DNA of 64,000 nt from CAVQBC01 sp963710665 (GTDB lineage Bacteria; Actinomycetota; Thermoleophilia; Solirubrobacterales; Solirubrobacteraceae): positions 558,001 to 622,000 of the forward strand of contig CAVQBC010000008.1 of NCBI GenBank assembly GCA_963710665.1, in the 5' to 3' direction. The notes beneath the pieces were generated by a model. It was not told where the DNA came from. It did no database searches and saw only the letters and a program-made list of their open reading frames with translations. Made by a program: the position numbers and the translations under genes. Shown here piece by piece: positions 43,807-52,407 of the stretch. The stretch's first letter is position 1; the number at the start of each line of letters is the position of its first letter.

Positions 43807-45038
43807 GCGCCGTCCCGGTCCAGCCCGGCTTCGACCCGCTCGCCGAGGGCTTCCTCGCGGACCCGTTCGCGGCGATGGGCGAGCTGCCGCTGGCCGAGCA
43901 GCCGATCTTCTTCGCGCCGGCGCTCGGCTACTACGTGGTCACGCGCTATGCCGACATCGAGGCGGTGTTCCTCGACCCCGGCACCTACTCGGCGGGCGCC
44001 GCGCAGCTGCCGCTCGTCCCGCTGGTGGAGGAGGCCGGGCGGATCCTGCTGGCCGGCGGCCACAAGCCCCAGCCCTCGATGGTGAGCCTCGACCCGCCTG
44101 CGCACACGCGGCTGCGCCGGCCGACCGCGCGCGCGTTCACGCCGCGGCGCGTGGCGGAGATGGAGCCGCGCATCCAGGCGACCGTCGACGCGCTGCTCGA
44201 CGCCGTGGACCCCGCCGCGCCGTTCGACCTCGTCGCCGCGCTCACGTTCCCGCTGCCGGCGACGATCGTGTTCTCGTTCATGGGCGTCCCGGAGGACGAC
44301 TGGCCGCGGCTGCGGGCGTGGTGCGGCTCGCGGGCGAGCCTCGCGTGGGGGCGCCCGGCGCCCGAGGAGCAGGTCGAGCACGCGCGCAACATGGCGGCCT
44401 ACCGGGGCTACCTGCGCGACCTCGTGGCCGCGAAGGCGGGCGCGCGCACCGACGACTTCGCCGGCGCGCTGCTGGCCATCCACGACGAGGACCCCGAGCA
44501 GCTCTCCCACGAGGAGATCGCCTCGATCCTCTTCTCGCTGAGCTTCGCCGGCCACGAGACGACCAACTACCTGATCGGCAACCTGGTCCGGCGGCTGCTC
44601 GAGGACCGAGCGCGCTGGGAGCGGGTGGTGGCCGACCCGGCGCTGATCGCCGGCGCGGTCGACGAGACGCTGCGCTACGACACGTCGGTGCCGGTGTGGC
44701 GGCGGATCACGCGGCGGGCGGCGACGCTCGGCGGGGTCGACCTCCCGGAGGGGGCGAAGCTGTTCCTGTGGCTCGCGGCCTCGGGTCGCGACGCCTCCGT
44801 GTTCCCCGAGCCCGAGCGCTTCGACCTCGACCGCGGGAACGCCCGACGCTCGCTGGCGTTCGGCAAGGGCATCCACTACTGCGTCGGCGCCTCGCTGGGC
44901 AAGCTCGAGGCGCGGCTGGCGATCGCCGGGCTCGCGCGGCGCTTCCCGGACCTGCGGCTGGTGGAGGGCCAGGAGATCCCCTTCCACCCGAACATCTCCT
45001 TCCGGGGGCCGCTCGAGCTGTGGGTGCGCGCGGCCTGA
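43803..45038 (+). CDS. Cytochrome P450
   Basis: A 411-residue soluble bacterial P450. The I-helix oxygen motif is SFAGHETTNYLIGN, the K-helix ExxR is in DETLRYD, and the haem Cys is in FGKGIHYCVGASLGKLEA near residue 360. It is translationally coupled to tetR, so expression follows that regulator. No ferredoxin or reductase is adjacent. The neighbourhood suggests an aromatic or hydroaromatic substrate, for example an O-demethylation feeding protocatechuate, but this is a guess. Confidence 0.9.
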   Translation: MSAVPVQPGFDPLAEGFLADPFAAMGELPLAEQPIFFAPALGYYVVTRYADIEAVFLDPGTYSAGAAQLPLVPLVEEAGRILLAGGHKPQPSMVSLDPPAHTRLRRPTARAFTPRRVAEMEPRIQATVDALLDAVDPAAPFDLVAALTFPLPATIVFSFMGVPEDDWPRLRAWCGSRASLAWGRPAPEEQVEHARNMAAYRGYLRDLVAAKAGARTDDFAGALLAIHDEDPEQLSHEEIASILFSLSFAGHETTNYLIGNLVRRLLEDRARWERVVADPALIAGAVDETLRYDTSVPVWRRITRRAATLGGVDLPEGAKLFLWLAASGRDASVFPEPERFDLDRGNARRSLAFGKGIHYCVGASLGKLEARLAIAGLARRFPDLRLVEGQEIPFHPNISFRGPLELWVRAA

Positions 45039-45055
45039 GCCGCGCGGGGCCGCAC

Positions 45056-46111
45056 CTAGCGCCGCGGGCGCGCGCCGTCGAAACGCGAACGCGGGCGCAT
45101 CGTGCGGCTGGTGCGCAGCGCGTGGCGGCGCGCGATGACGTCGAACTCCTCGAGCGCCTGGCCCGCGCCCTCCGCCACGCACGTCAGGGCGGAGTCCGCG
45201 ACGTGGGTCGGCATCTGCGTCTCCTCGTGCAGCCGCGCGGCGAAGCCGTGCAGCAGCGCGCCGCCCCCGGCCAGCAGGATCCCGTTGGTCAGCACGTCGG
45301 AGGCGAGCTCCGGCGGCGTGCGGTCGAGCGTGTCGCGCACGGCGTCGACGATCGCCTGGACCGGCTCGGCGAGCGCCTCGCGCACCTGCTCGGAGTCGAG
45401 CAGCACGTTCTTGGGCAGCCCGGTGACGAGCTCACGCCCGCGCACCTCGGCCTGCAGCTCCGGGACCAGCGGCCCCGCCGCGCCGATCGCGAGCTTGAGC
45501 TCCTCGGCGGTCGGCTGGCCGATCGCGAGGCCGTGCTCGCGGCGCACGTGGGCCATGATCGCCTCGTCGAGGTCGTAGCCGCCGAGGCGCAGCGAGGTCT
45601 CGACCACGATCTCGCCCATCGAGGTCACCGCGACCTCGCTCGTGCCGCCGCCGATGTCGACCACCATGTGGCCGGTCGGCGCGGCGATGTCGAGGCCGGC
45701 CCCGATCGCGGCGGCGATCGGCTCCTCGATCAGCGCGACCTGGCGGGCGCCGGCCGACAGGCACGCCTCCTCGACCGCGCGCGTCTCGACGTCGGTGACG
45801 CCCGACGGCACGCACATCACGACGCGGTGGCGCGCCCAGCGGCTCGAGTGCGCCTTGCGCAGGAAGTAGCGCAGCATCTGCTCGGTGACCTCGAAGTCCG
45901 CGATCACGCCGTGGCGCAGCGGGCGCGTGGCCGAGATGTTCGCCGGCGTGCGGCCGATCATGCGGTGGGCCTCCGAGCCGACCGCGTAGACCTCGCCGTT
46001 GGCGGAGTCGACCGCGACGACCGAGGGCTCCGAGACCACGATCCCGCGCGCGCGCTCATACACGAGGGTGTTGGCCGTCCCGAGGTCGACGGCGAGATCG
46101 CGTTGTGCCAA
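45056..46111 (-). CDS. mreB: MreB-family actin-like protein
   Basis: A 351-residue actin-fold protein. Phosphate-1 VDLGTANTLVY, phosphate-2 VVDIGGGTSEVAVTSMGEIV, and adenosine-motif GILLAGGGALLHGFAARLHE are present; VPSGVTDVETRAVEEACLSA and LIEEPIAAAIGAGLDI are MreB signatures. mreC, mreD and rodA are not nearby. It lies immediately downstream of the che operon in the same direction, after a 110-base gap with a hairpin. Confidence 0.9.
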   Translation of the reverse strand: MAQRDLAVDLGTANTLVYERARGIVVSEPSVVAVDSANGEVYAVGSEAHRMIGRTPANISATRPLRHGVIADFEVTEQMLRYFLRKAHSSRWARHRVVMCVPSGVTDVETRAVEEACLSAGARQVALIEEPIAAAIGAGLDIAAPTGHMVVDIGGGTSEVAVTSMGEIVVETSLRLGGYDLDEAIMAHVRREHGLAIGQPTAEELKLAIGAAGPLVPELQAEVRGRELVTGLPKNVLLDSEQVREALAEPVQAIVDAVRDTLDRTPPELASDVLTNGILLAGGGALLHGFAARLHEETQMPTHVADSALTCVAEGAGQALEEFDVIARRHALRTSRTMRPRSRFDGARPRR

Positions 46112-46201
46112 GCGGGATGGAGGGGGTGGGGACGGGGCAGCCGCGCGGCGGGGGACGGACGTCCCGACCCGGGCCGGCGGGGCTCAGAGGGTAGTGGACC
46201 C

Positions 46202-46220
46202 GCGCCCTCCGGGCGGGCGC
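46202..46220 (-). terminator. Hairpin after cheY
   Basis: GCGCCC / GGGCGC stem with a 7-base loop directly after the cheY stop (46222) on the minus strand. Weak, so read-through into mreB is possible. Confidence 0.35.
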
Positions 46221-46221
46221 T

Positions 46222-46581
46222 CTAGGCGAGCGCCTTGCCGACGGCCTCGAGCACGCGCTCGGCCTGGAACGGCTTGACCACGAAGTCGCGCGCGCCGGCC
46301 TTGACGGCCTCGAGCACCTTGCTCTCCTGTCCGAGCGCGGAGCACATGATCACGCGGGCCGCGGGGTCGAGGTCCAGGATCGCCTTCAGGGCCGCGATGC
46401 CGTCCATCTCGGGCATCGTGATGTCGAGCGTGGTGACCTCCGGCTTGAGCTCCTGATAGCGCTCGATCGCCTCCTGGCCGTTCCCGGCCTCGCCGACGAT
46501 GTCGTGGCCGCCCTTGGCCAGCGCGTCGGAGACCATCTTGCGCATGAAGACGGCGTCGTCCACTACGAGCACTCGGGCCAT
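46222..46581 (-). CDS. cheY: Chemotaxis response regulator CheY
   Basis: A 119-residue single REC domain: MARVLVVDDAVFMRKMVSDA, phosphoacceptor Asp53 in TTLDITMPEMDG, Ser/Thr switch in IMCSALGQ and Lys in FVVKPFQ. When phosphorylated by CheA it would bind FliM/FliY to change motor rotation. ATG 46581 is favoured by alignment with CheY; 46608 is in frame. Last gene of the che operon. Confidence 0.92.
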   Translation of the reverse strand: MARVLVVDDAVFMRKMVSDALAKGGHDIVGEAGNGQEAIERYQELKPEVTTLDITMPEMDGIAALKAILDLDPAARVIMCSALGQESKVLEAVKAGARDFVVKPFQAERVLEAVGKALA

Positions 46582-46588
46582 GCCGGGC

Positions 46589-47473
46589 TCACGCTCCTCT
46601 CGGGTCATGGGTCAGGGGTGCGGCGGCGTCGAGCACGCGCTCGACCCGGACCGCCCAGCGGCCCCCGTCGGTGATGACGAGCCGGCCGAGGGCCAGGTGC
46701 CGGCCGTTGACGTAGACGTCGATCAGGTCCTCGGGCTCGCGGTCGAGCTCGACGATGGCGCCCGCGGGCATGGCGACGGCGCGGGCCATGGGCATGCGCG
46801 AGCGGCCGAGCTCGGCGGTCAGGCGGACCTTGGCCTCGGTCAGCGAGGCGGCCACCGCGGCGGCGACGCCGGGATCGCCGGCACGGCCCGCGCGGTCGTC
46901 GAGCTCGAGCGCGCGGTCGTCGAGCGCGCGCGTCATGCGCACGGTGAAGGCGGTCGGCACGATCTGCACCAGCCGGCACGGCTCGCCGAACAGCGTGAAC
47001 GACGCGCTGGTGAGGTGGGCTGAGGAGTCCGGCAGCTCGATCGCGGTCTCGGCGGACTCGTAGGCGCGGGTCGTGGGCGGCGAGATCTCGATCTCCTGCC
47101 CGAGCACGGCGCTCGTGGCCTGCGCGGCCGCGGCCATCATCTGGTTGGCGGCCTCGGCGACGGCGGAGAGCTCGAGCTCGTTGAGCGGCTCGTCGTCGAC
47201 GTCGGCGGCCGGGTCGGCGCCCATCATGGCGGCGGCCAGGCGGCGGGCGCCGCGCACGCCGAGGCAGAAGGCGTTGCCGCCGGTGACGCCGTCGACGTAG
47301 GCGACCTCGGCGACGACGCCCGGGGTGGGCATGCCGCGCAGCGGCTCGACCCCGCGCTCGACCACCGACACCTGGCCGAGGCGGACGTCCTCGCCGCAGA
47401 AGGTGCCGAGGACGCCCGCGACGGCATCGGCCGTCGAGCGGGCGAACTGCTGGAGGACGTCCTCGGCGCTCAT
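46589..47473 (-). CDS. fliY: Flagellar motor switch protein FliY/FliN with CheC-like domain
   Basis: A 294-residue protein. Residues 1-190 form a CheC/FliM-middle-like domain with one phosphatase-type helix (NELELSAVAEAANQMMAAAA). The C-terminal SpoA domain of FliN is at about 210-285 (VRLTAELGRSRMPMARAVAM, GAIVELDREPEDLIDVYVNG, RHLALGRLVI). Such FliY proteins are both part of the C ring and CheY-P phosphatases. ATG 47473 overlaps the fliM stop. Confidence 0.85.
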   Translation of the reverse strand: MSAEDVLQQFARSTADAVAGVLGTFCGEDVRLGQVSVVERGVEPLRGMPTPGVVAEVAYVDGVTGGNAFCLGVRGARRLAAAMMGADPAADVDDEPLNELELSAVAEAANQMMAAAAQATSAVLGQEIEISPPTTRAYESAETAIELPDSSAHLTSASFTLFGEPCRLVQIVPTAFTVRMTRALDDRALELDDRAGRAGDPGVAAAVAASLTEAKVRLTAELGRSRMPMARAVAMPAGAIVELDREPEDLIDVYVNGRHLALGRLVITDGGRWAVRVERVLDAAAPLTHDPRGA

Positions 47474-48453
47474 GCGCGCACCTCGACGCGGCCGGTGAGC
47501 TGGACGGCGCGGCGGCCCCCGCTCTGGCCCGGCATCGCGGAGCCGATGGGGGCGGCGCCCGCCAGCAGCGTCACGCCCTCGGAGGCGGCGACGTCGAACT
47601 CGATCAGGTCGCCGGGCGCGAGCGCGGCGACCGCCGACAGCGGCATCTCCAGCGCGGCGACCTCGGCGCGGACCTCGACCTCGACGTCGGCCAGCGCGCC
47701 GGACATGCGCCGGCGCGCCTCGGGCTCGCCCTCGCGGTCGCGCAGCCCGTTGGTGGTCAGCCGCTCGGCCACCGGCTCGATCGAGCGGTAGGGGATCAGC
47801 AGCGTCAGGATCGAGGACGACGCGGCCACGCGGACCTCGGCGGTGATCGACAGGGTCGGCTCGGAGACCAGCGAGAGCTCGGCGCTGTCGGCCTGGGACT
47901 CGAAGCCGGCCAGGCCCAGCTCGAGCTCGGCGGCGTCCTTCCAGATAGCGGAGAGGTCCTCGGTGAGGTCCTCGAAGATCCGCCGGGTCAGCGCCCAGTC
48001 GATGTCCGACAGCTTGCGCTCCCGCGGGGCCGTGTCGAGCCCGCCGCCGAGCATGCGCTCGATCAGCCCCACGACGAGTGTCAGCTCGGAGCTCAGCAGC
48101 ATGCGGGTGCGGGGGTCGGCCGCCTCGAGCACGCCGCACACCGCCGTGGGGGGCAGCTCGGAATGCGCGTTGGCCCAGGTGTGCTGGGTGATCGAGATCA
48201 CCTCGACGTCCACCGGCACGCGCAGCTCGGCGCCGAGGCGGCCCGCCACCTTGCGGCAGAACGTCTCGTGCGAGCGGGCGATCCGCCGCTGCAGGTCGTG
48301 GCTGAACTTCGTCGGGCGGGTGAAGCTCATCCGCCGCACGGCCGGCGCGCGGCGGCCCTCGCCGCCGGACTGGTCGAGCTTGCCCTCGCGGGCCGCGGCG
48401 ACGAGCGCGGCGATGCGGTCGTCGCTCACGGGGCCGTCCTGTCCGTCGCTCAT
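47470..48453 (-). CDS. fliM: Flagellar motor switch protein FliM
   Basis: A 327-residue protein. The N-terminal VSDDRIAALVAAAREGKL resembles the CheY-binding segment. The middle domain has TRPTKFSHDLQRRIARSHET, VISITQHTWANAHSELPPTA, GLIERMLGGG, FEDLTEDLSAIWKDAAELEL, and a C-terminal SpoA domain (ADVEVEVRAEVAALEMPLSA, LAPGDLIEFD). ATG 48453 overlaps the cheD stop. No other flagellar structural gene is in the window. Confidence 0.88.
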   Translation of the reverse strand: MSDGQDGPVSDDRIAALVAAAREGKLDQSGGEGRRAPAVRRMSFTRPTKFSHDLQRRIARSHETFCRKVAGRLGAELRVPVDVEVISITQHTWANAHSELPPTAVCGVLEAADPRTRMLLSSELTLVVGLIERMLGGGLDTAPRERKLSDIDWALTRRIFEDLTEDLSAIWKDAAELELGLAGFESQADSAELSLVSEPTLSITAEVRVAASSSILTLLIPYRSIEPVAERLTTNGLRDREGEPEARRRMSGALADVEVEVRAEVAALEMPLSAVAALAPGDLIEFDVAASEGVTLLAGAAPIGSAMPGQSGGRRAVQLTGRVEVRA

Positions 48454-48959
48454 GCCGCCGCTCCCATCTGCGCGGGGGAGGCCGGCCACAGCGCGGTCAC
48501 CGCGCCGCCCGCCTCCTTGACGCTCACCTCGCCCGGGCCGACGTGGACGCGGACGGTGCGCCCCGCCGTCCCGCCGGTCTCCGCGGCCACGATCCGCACG
48601 CCGGCGCGCGTCAGCGCCGAGCGGGTGGCCGCCTCGTTGCGCGCCCCGACGTCGAGCCGGTTGCCGGCCGCGCCGAGCATCTGCGCGCCGCCCACCAGCA
48701 CGGCCTCGAGGCGCACCCGCAGCGCGCCGCGCGCGGCCATGCGCTCGATCAGCGCCGGCACGCCGGTGTCGGCGAACTTGCCGGGCTGCACGCTGCCGCC
48801 GGTGTCGGCGGGCAGCATGATGTGGGCCAGGCCCGCGACGCCCGCGCCGCGGTCGATCAGCGCCAGGCCGACGCAGGACCCCAGACCGATCGCGGCGAGC
48901 ACCGCGCCGGGGTCGGTGGAGGTGGCCAGCTCGCCCATGCGGATCATCAGCTCGTCCAT
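48450..48959 (-). CDS. cheD: Chemoreceptor glutamine deamidase CheD
   Basis: A 169-residue protein with the CheD catalytic triad: Cys29 in IGLGSCVGLALID, His46 in GLAHIMLP, Thr65 in GKFADTGVP. Deamidates receptor glutamines and pairs with CheC in adaptation. It starts five bases after cheC stops. Confidence 0.92.
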   Translation of the reverse strand: MDELMIRMGELATSTDPGAVLAAIGLGSCVGLALIDRGAGVAGLAHIMLPADTGGSVQPGKFADTGVPALIERMAARGALRVRLEAVLVGGAQMLGAAGNRLDVGARNEAATRSALTRAGVRIVAAETGGTAGRTVRVHVGPGEVSVKEAGGAVTALWPASPAQMGAAA

Positions 48960-48963
48960 GGCG

Positions 48964-49554
48964 TCAGCCCGCCACCCCGAGGCGCAGCAGGAGCTCGTCG
49001 ACGCCCGCGGCCGTCGGCAGCAGCAGGAAGGTGAAGTTGCAGTGCTCGCCCTCGATGCGAAGGTCGGAGTCCAGCAGCAGGGCCACGCCGGCGCCGCCGC
49101 TGGTGGGGGCGAGCGCGGAGGCGACGATGGCGCCGCGCATGTCGTGCAGGAGGATCGGCGGCTCGGGCTCGAGCTCGAGGCCGGTCATGGCGCCGAAGGC
49201 GCGCACGTAGGAGGCGGAGAGGATGTTGCCGATCTCGCTCATCGCCGAGCGGCCGAGCTCGCCGGCGGGCTCCACGCCCAGCAGGCCGCACAGGCACGCC
49301 TCGTCGGCGGCGTCGAAGAGCATCAGCACGATGGCCTCCACGTCCCCGATCACCGGCAACACGATGCCGGTGACGTCCTGCCCGGGGTCGCCCACCGCGT
49401 CGACGGCGTCGGGCAGCGGGAGCGCGAGCGCCTGCGGGACCGACACGTCGATCGCGCGCCCGATCATCCCCGACAGCGCCGTGCCGGCGGTGCCGGAGCC
49501 GATGTTGGCCAGCTCGCGCAGCGCGTCGAGTTGCAGATCCGTGTAGCCGCTCAC
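48964..49554 (-). CDS. cheC: CheY-P phosphatase CheC
   Basis: A 196-residue protein with two phosphatase-type helices: LDALRELANIGSGTAGTALS (Glu14, Asn17) and RSAMSEIGNILSASYVRAFG. Both active-site patterns (E/D-x3-N) are intact, as in CheC rather than CheX. It would dephosphorylate CheY-P and is stimulated by CheD, encoded next. It lies 16 bases after cheA. Confidence 0.9.
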   Translation of the reverse strand: MSGYTDLQLDALRELANIGSGTAGTALSGMIGRAIDVSVPQALALPLPDAVDAVGDPGQDVTGIVLPVIGDVEAIVLMLFDAADEACLCGLLGVEPAGELGRSAMSEIGNILSASYVRAFGAMTGLELEPEPPILLHDMRGAIVASALAPTSGGAGVALLLDSDLRIEGEHCNFTFLLLPTAAGVDELLLRLGVAG

Positions 49555-49570
49555 GTGTTCGTGCCCTTTC

Positions 49571-51589
49571 TCACACCAGCGCCGGGGTCGGGGTCGTCGC
49601 GACGGCGGGCGCGTCGCTCGGCAGCGCGTCGCAGTCGACGATCAGGGCGATCCGTCCGTCCGCGAGCACCGCACCACTTGAAACGGCAGTCTTGCCGCCG
49701 ACTTGAGCCGGAAGCGGCCGGGTGACCAGCTCGCGCTGGCCGACGAGCCGGTCGACGACCAGCGCGATCGAGCCCCGGGGCCCCCGCACGACGACCGCGA
49801 AGGCGCCGGCGCGGCAGCCGTCGCCCTCCACCGCCGCGCCCGCGTCGAGCAGCGGCAGCACCCGGTCGCGCAGGACGAGCATCTGCCGGCCGGCGGCCGA
49901 GCGTACGGGGTGGTCGGCGAGCGCGAGCGTGGTCTCCACGCGGTCGAGGGGGATGGCCAGGGGGCGGTCTGAGGTCTCGATCAGCAGGGCGTTGACGATG
50001 GCCAGGGTAAGCGGCAGCCGGATCTGGGCGGTGGTACCCCGACCGGGCTCGGAGTGCAGCGTGACGTCGCCGCCCAGCCCGCGGACCGCGGCCCGCACGG
50101 CGTCCATGCCGACGCCGCGGCCGGAGATGTCGCTCGTCTGGTCGACCGTGGAGAACCCGGGGGCGAAGAGCAGCTCGGTCGCGCGCGTCGTGTCGATGGC
50201 GGCGGCCTGCTCGGGGGTGATCAGCCCGCGCTCCACCGCCTTGGCGGCGACGCGCTCGGCGTCGACGCCGCGGCCGTCGTCGCGCACGCCGATGATCACG
50301 TTGCCGCCCGCCTGGACGGCGGAGATCTCGAGCGCGCCGGTCTCGGGCTTGCCGCCCGCGATCCGCTCCTCGGGCCACTCGAGGCCGTGGTCGAGCGCGT
50401 TGCGGACGAGGTGGACGAGCGGGTCGCCGAGCGCGTCGATCACCGTGCGGTCGAGCTCGGTCTCGGCGCCGACGAGCGTGAGCTCCACCTGCTTTCCGAG
50501 CTTGGAGGACAGATCGCGCACGAGCCGCGGGAAGCGCAGGAACACGGCCTCGACCGGCATCATGCGGACCTGCATCACCATCGCCTGCAGCGACTGGGAG
50601 ATGCGGGTGAGGTCGCCCATCGCCTCGCTGAGCCCGGGGACCGTGGCCTGGGCGACGAGGGACTCGACCAGCGTGCGCTGCACGACCAGCTCGCCCATGT
50701 GGTGCATGAGGGCGTCGAGCCGCTCGGCGTCGACGCGCACGGTGCCGGCGGAGCGGTGATGACCGGGCCCGCCCGACCCCGCGGCGGCGGCCGGCGCCGG
50801 CTCCGTGGCGGGCTCGGCGGGCGCGGGCTCGGCGGCGGCCACCGCGGCCGCCATCGCGGCGGCGGCCGCGGGCGCCCCGTCGTCGAGCGGGGCCGCGTCA
50901 CCGACCTCGACCGCGGCGATGTCGCCCACCGCGCGGACGGCGGCGTCGATCGCGGCCGCGTCGTGCGCGTCCGCGAGCCAGGCCTCGATGCGACGGCCCT
51001 CGAAGGTCTCCACCGTGGCCTCGTCCGGGCGCGAGCCGACCAGCTCGCCGCAGTCGGCGAGGACGCCCAGGGCCATGAACGCGCGCACGGCCGGCATCGC
51101 CACCTCGTCGTCGAGGTGCACGACGACCGGGGTCAGCGGCCGCCCGGCGGCGCGGCGGCGCAGGACGCGGTCGGTCGTGCCGGCCAGGGCGGCCTGCTGC
51201 TCGGGGCTGCGCCGGCGCACGAGGCCCTGGAGCTGCTCCCGCAGCGGGGCCGGGTCGAGGCGCTCCTGGCCGTCGGCGGCGATCGACTCCACGGCGCCCG
51301 ACAGCGCGTCGAGGCACTGCAGCAGGACGTCGATGGCCGTGCGGCCGAGCCCGCGCTCGCGCTGGCGCAGCAGCTCGAAGACGTCCTCCATCTCGTGGGT
51401 GAGGGCCGCCATGCCCTCGAAGCCCATCGTCGCGCTCATGCCCTTCATCGAGTGCGCGATGCGGAAGATCTCGTTGATCGTCTCGCGGTCGTCGGGTTGC
51501 TCCTCGATGCGCACGACGGCGAGGTTCAGGGCCTGGAGGTGCTCCTCGGACTCGGCGAGGAAGAGGGGGAGGTAGTCGGAAGCGTCCAT
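49571..51589 (-). CDS. cheA: Chemotaxis histidine kinase CheA
   Basis: A 672-residue kinase. P1 HPt with His46 in FRIAHSMKGMSATMGFEGMA; a P2-like domain at about 155-240 (VVVHLDDEVAMPAVRAFMAL); an Ala/Pro linker; P3 dimerisation (VRVDAERLDALMHHMGELVV); P4 ATPase with HLVRNALDHGLEWPEERIAG, DDGRGVD and SGRGVGMDAVRAAV; and P5 CheW-like C terminus. ATG 51589 shares a base with the cheR stop (TGATG). Confidence 0.93.
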   Translation of the reverse strand: MDASDYLPLFLAESEEHLQALNLAVVRIEEQPDDRETINEIFRIAHSMKGMSATMGFEGMAALTHEMEDVFELLRQRERGLGRTAIDVLLQCLDALSGAVESIAADGQERLDPAPLREQLQGLVRRRSPEQQAALAGTTDRVLRRRAAGRPLTPVVVHLDDEVAMPAVRAFMALGVLADCGELVGSRPDEATVETFEGRRIEAWLADAHDAAAIDAAVRAVGDIAAVEVGDAAPLDDGAPAAAAAMAAAVAAAEPAPAEPATEPAPAAAAGSGGPGHHRSAGTVRVDAERLDALMHHMGELVVQRTLVESLVAQATVPGLSEAMGDLTRISQSLQAMVMQVRMMPVEAVFLRFPRLVRDLSSKLGKQVELTLVGAETELDRTVIDALGDPLVHLVRNALDHGLEWPEERIAGGKPETGALEISAVQAGGNVIIGVRDDGRGVDAERVAAKAVERGLITPEQAAAIDTTRATELLFAPGFSTVDQTSDISGRGVGMDAVRAAVRGLGGDVTLHSEPGRGTTAQIRLPLTLAIVNALLIETSDRPLAIPLDRVETTLALADHPVRSAAGRQMLVLRDRVLPLLDAGAAVEGDGCRAGAFAVVVRGPRGSIALVVDRLVGQRELVTRPLPAQVGGKTAVSSGAVLADGRIALIVDCDALPSDAPAVATTPTPALV

Positions 51590-52407
51590 CAGGCCTTGCG
51601 GTAGGTGAAGGGGCGGGTGCTCTCCAGGCCCAGCGCGCGCGGCTCGGCGACGCGCTCGGTGGAGCCGATCACGAGGTACCCGCCGGGGCGCAGGGCCCCG
51701 ACGAGGCGCGCGTGCAGCTCGTTGCGCACCTCCTCGGTGAAGTAGATGACGGTGTTGCGGCACAGGACGAGGTCGAAGGCCTCGCGCGGGAAGCGCATGC
51801 GCAGCAGGTCACCGGTCTCGAAGCGCACGCTGCGGCGGATCTCGGGGCCCGCCGACCAGCCGTCGCCGTCGCGCTCGAACCAGCGCTGGAGGGCGGCCTT
51901 GGGCGCGGTGCGGGCGTCCTCGGCGCTGAAGTGCCCCTCGCGGGCGCGGGCGACCATGCGGCGGTCGATGTCCGTACCGGCGATCTGGGCGCGCACGCCC
52001 GGTGCCGCCTCGGCGAACGTCGCCGCCAGCGTGTAGGCCTCGGCGCCGTAGGAGCAGCCGGCGCTCCAGGCGCGCAGGCGGCCGCCGCGGGCGAGCTCGG
52101 GGATGACGTCGCGCTGCAGCGCCGTCCACTGCTCCGGGTTGCGCCACAGCTGGGAGACGTTGATCGTCACGCGGTCGAGGAACTCGTCGAGCTCGCCGCG
52201 GTCGCGCTGCAGGCTCGCGAGGTAGGTCGGGAGGTCCTCGACGCCGCGCCGCTGCGCGAACGAGCGGATGCGCCGCTCCATCTGGCCGCGCTTGTACTGG
52301 GCGAGGTCGACGCCGCACAGGCGCTGGACGCCCGCGCAGAACGCCGGGTAGTCGTCGACGGGGACGGCGAGCCGCGCAGCGGCCGGAGCGGAGCGGAGCG
52401 CGCTCAT
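51589..52407 (-). CDS. cheR: Chemotaxis methyltransferase CheR
   Basis: A 272-residue protein. The N-terminal helical domain is YPAFCAGVQRLCGVDLAQYK, RGQMERRIRSFAQ; the SAM domain has LRAWSAGCSYGAEAYTLAAT, GTDIDRRMVARAREGHFSAE, FDLVLCRNTVIYFTEEVRNE, GYLVIGSTERV. Methylates receptor glutamates. ATG 52407 overlaps the cheB stop by four bases (ATGA). Confidence 0.92.
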   Translation of the reverse strand: MSALRSAPAAARLAVPVDDYPAFCAGVQRLCGVDLAQYKRGQMERRIRSFAQRRGVEDLPTYLASLQRDRGELDEFLDRVTINVSQLWRNPEQWTALQRDVIPELARGGRLRAWSAGCSYGAEAYTLAATFAEAAPGVRAQIAGTDIDRRMVARAREGHFSAEDARTAPKAALQRWFERDGDGWSAGPEIRRSVRFETGDLLRMRFPREAFDLVLCRNTVIYFTEEVRNELHARLVGALRPGGYLVIGSTERVAEPRALGLESTRPFTYRKA

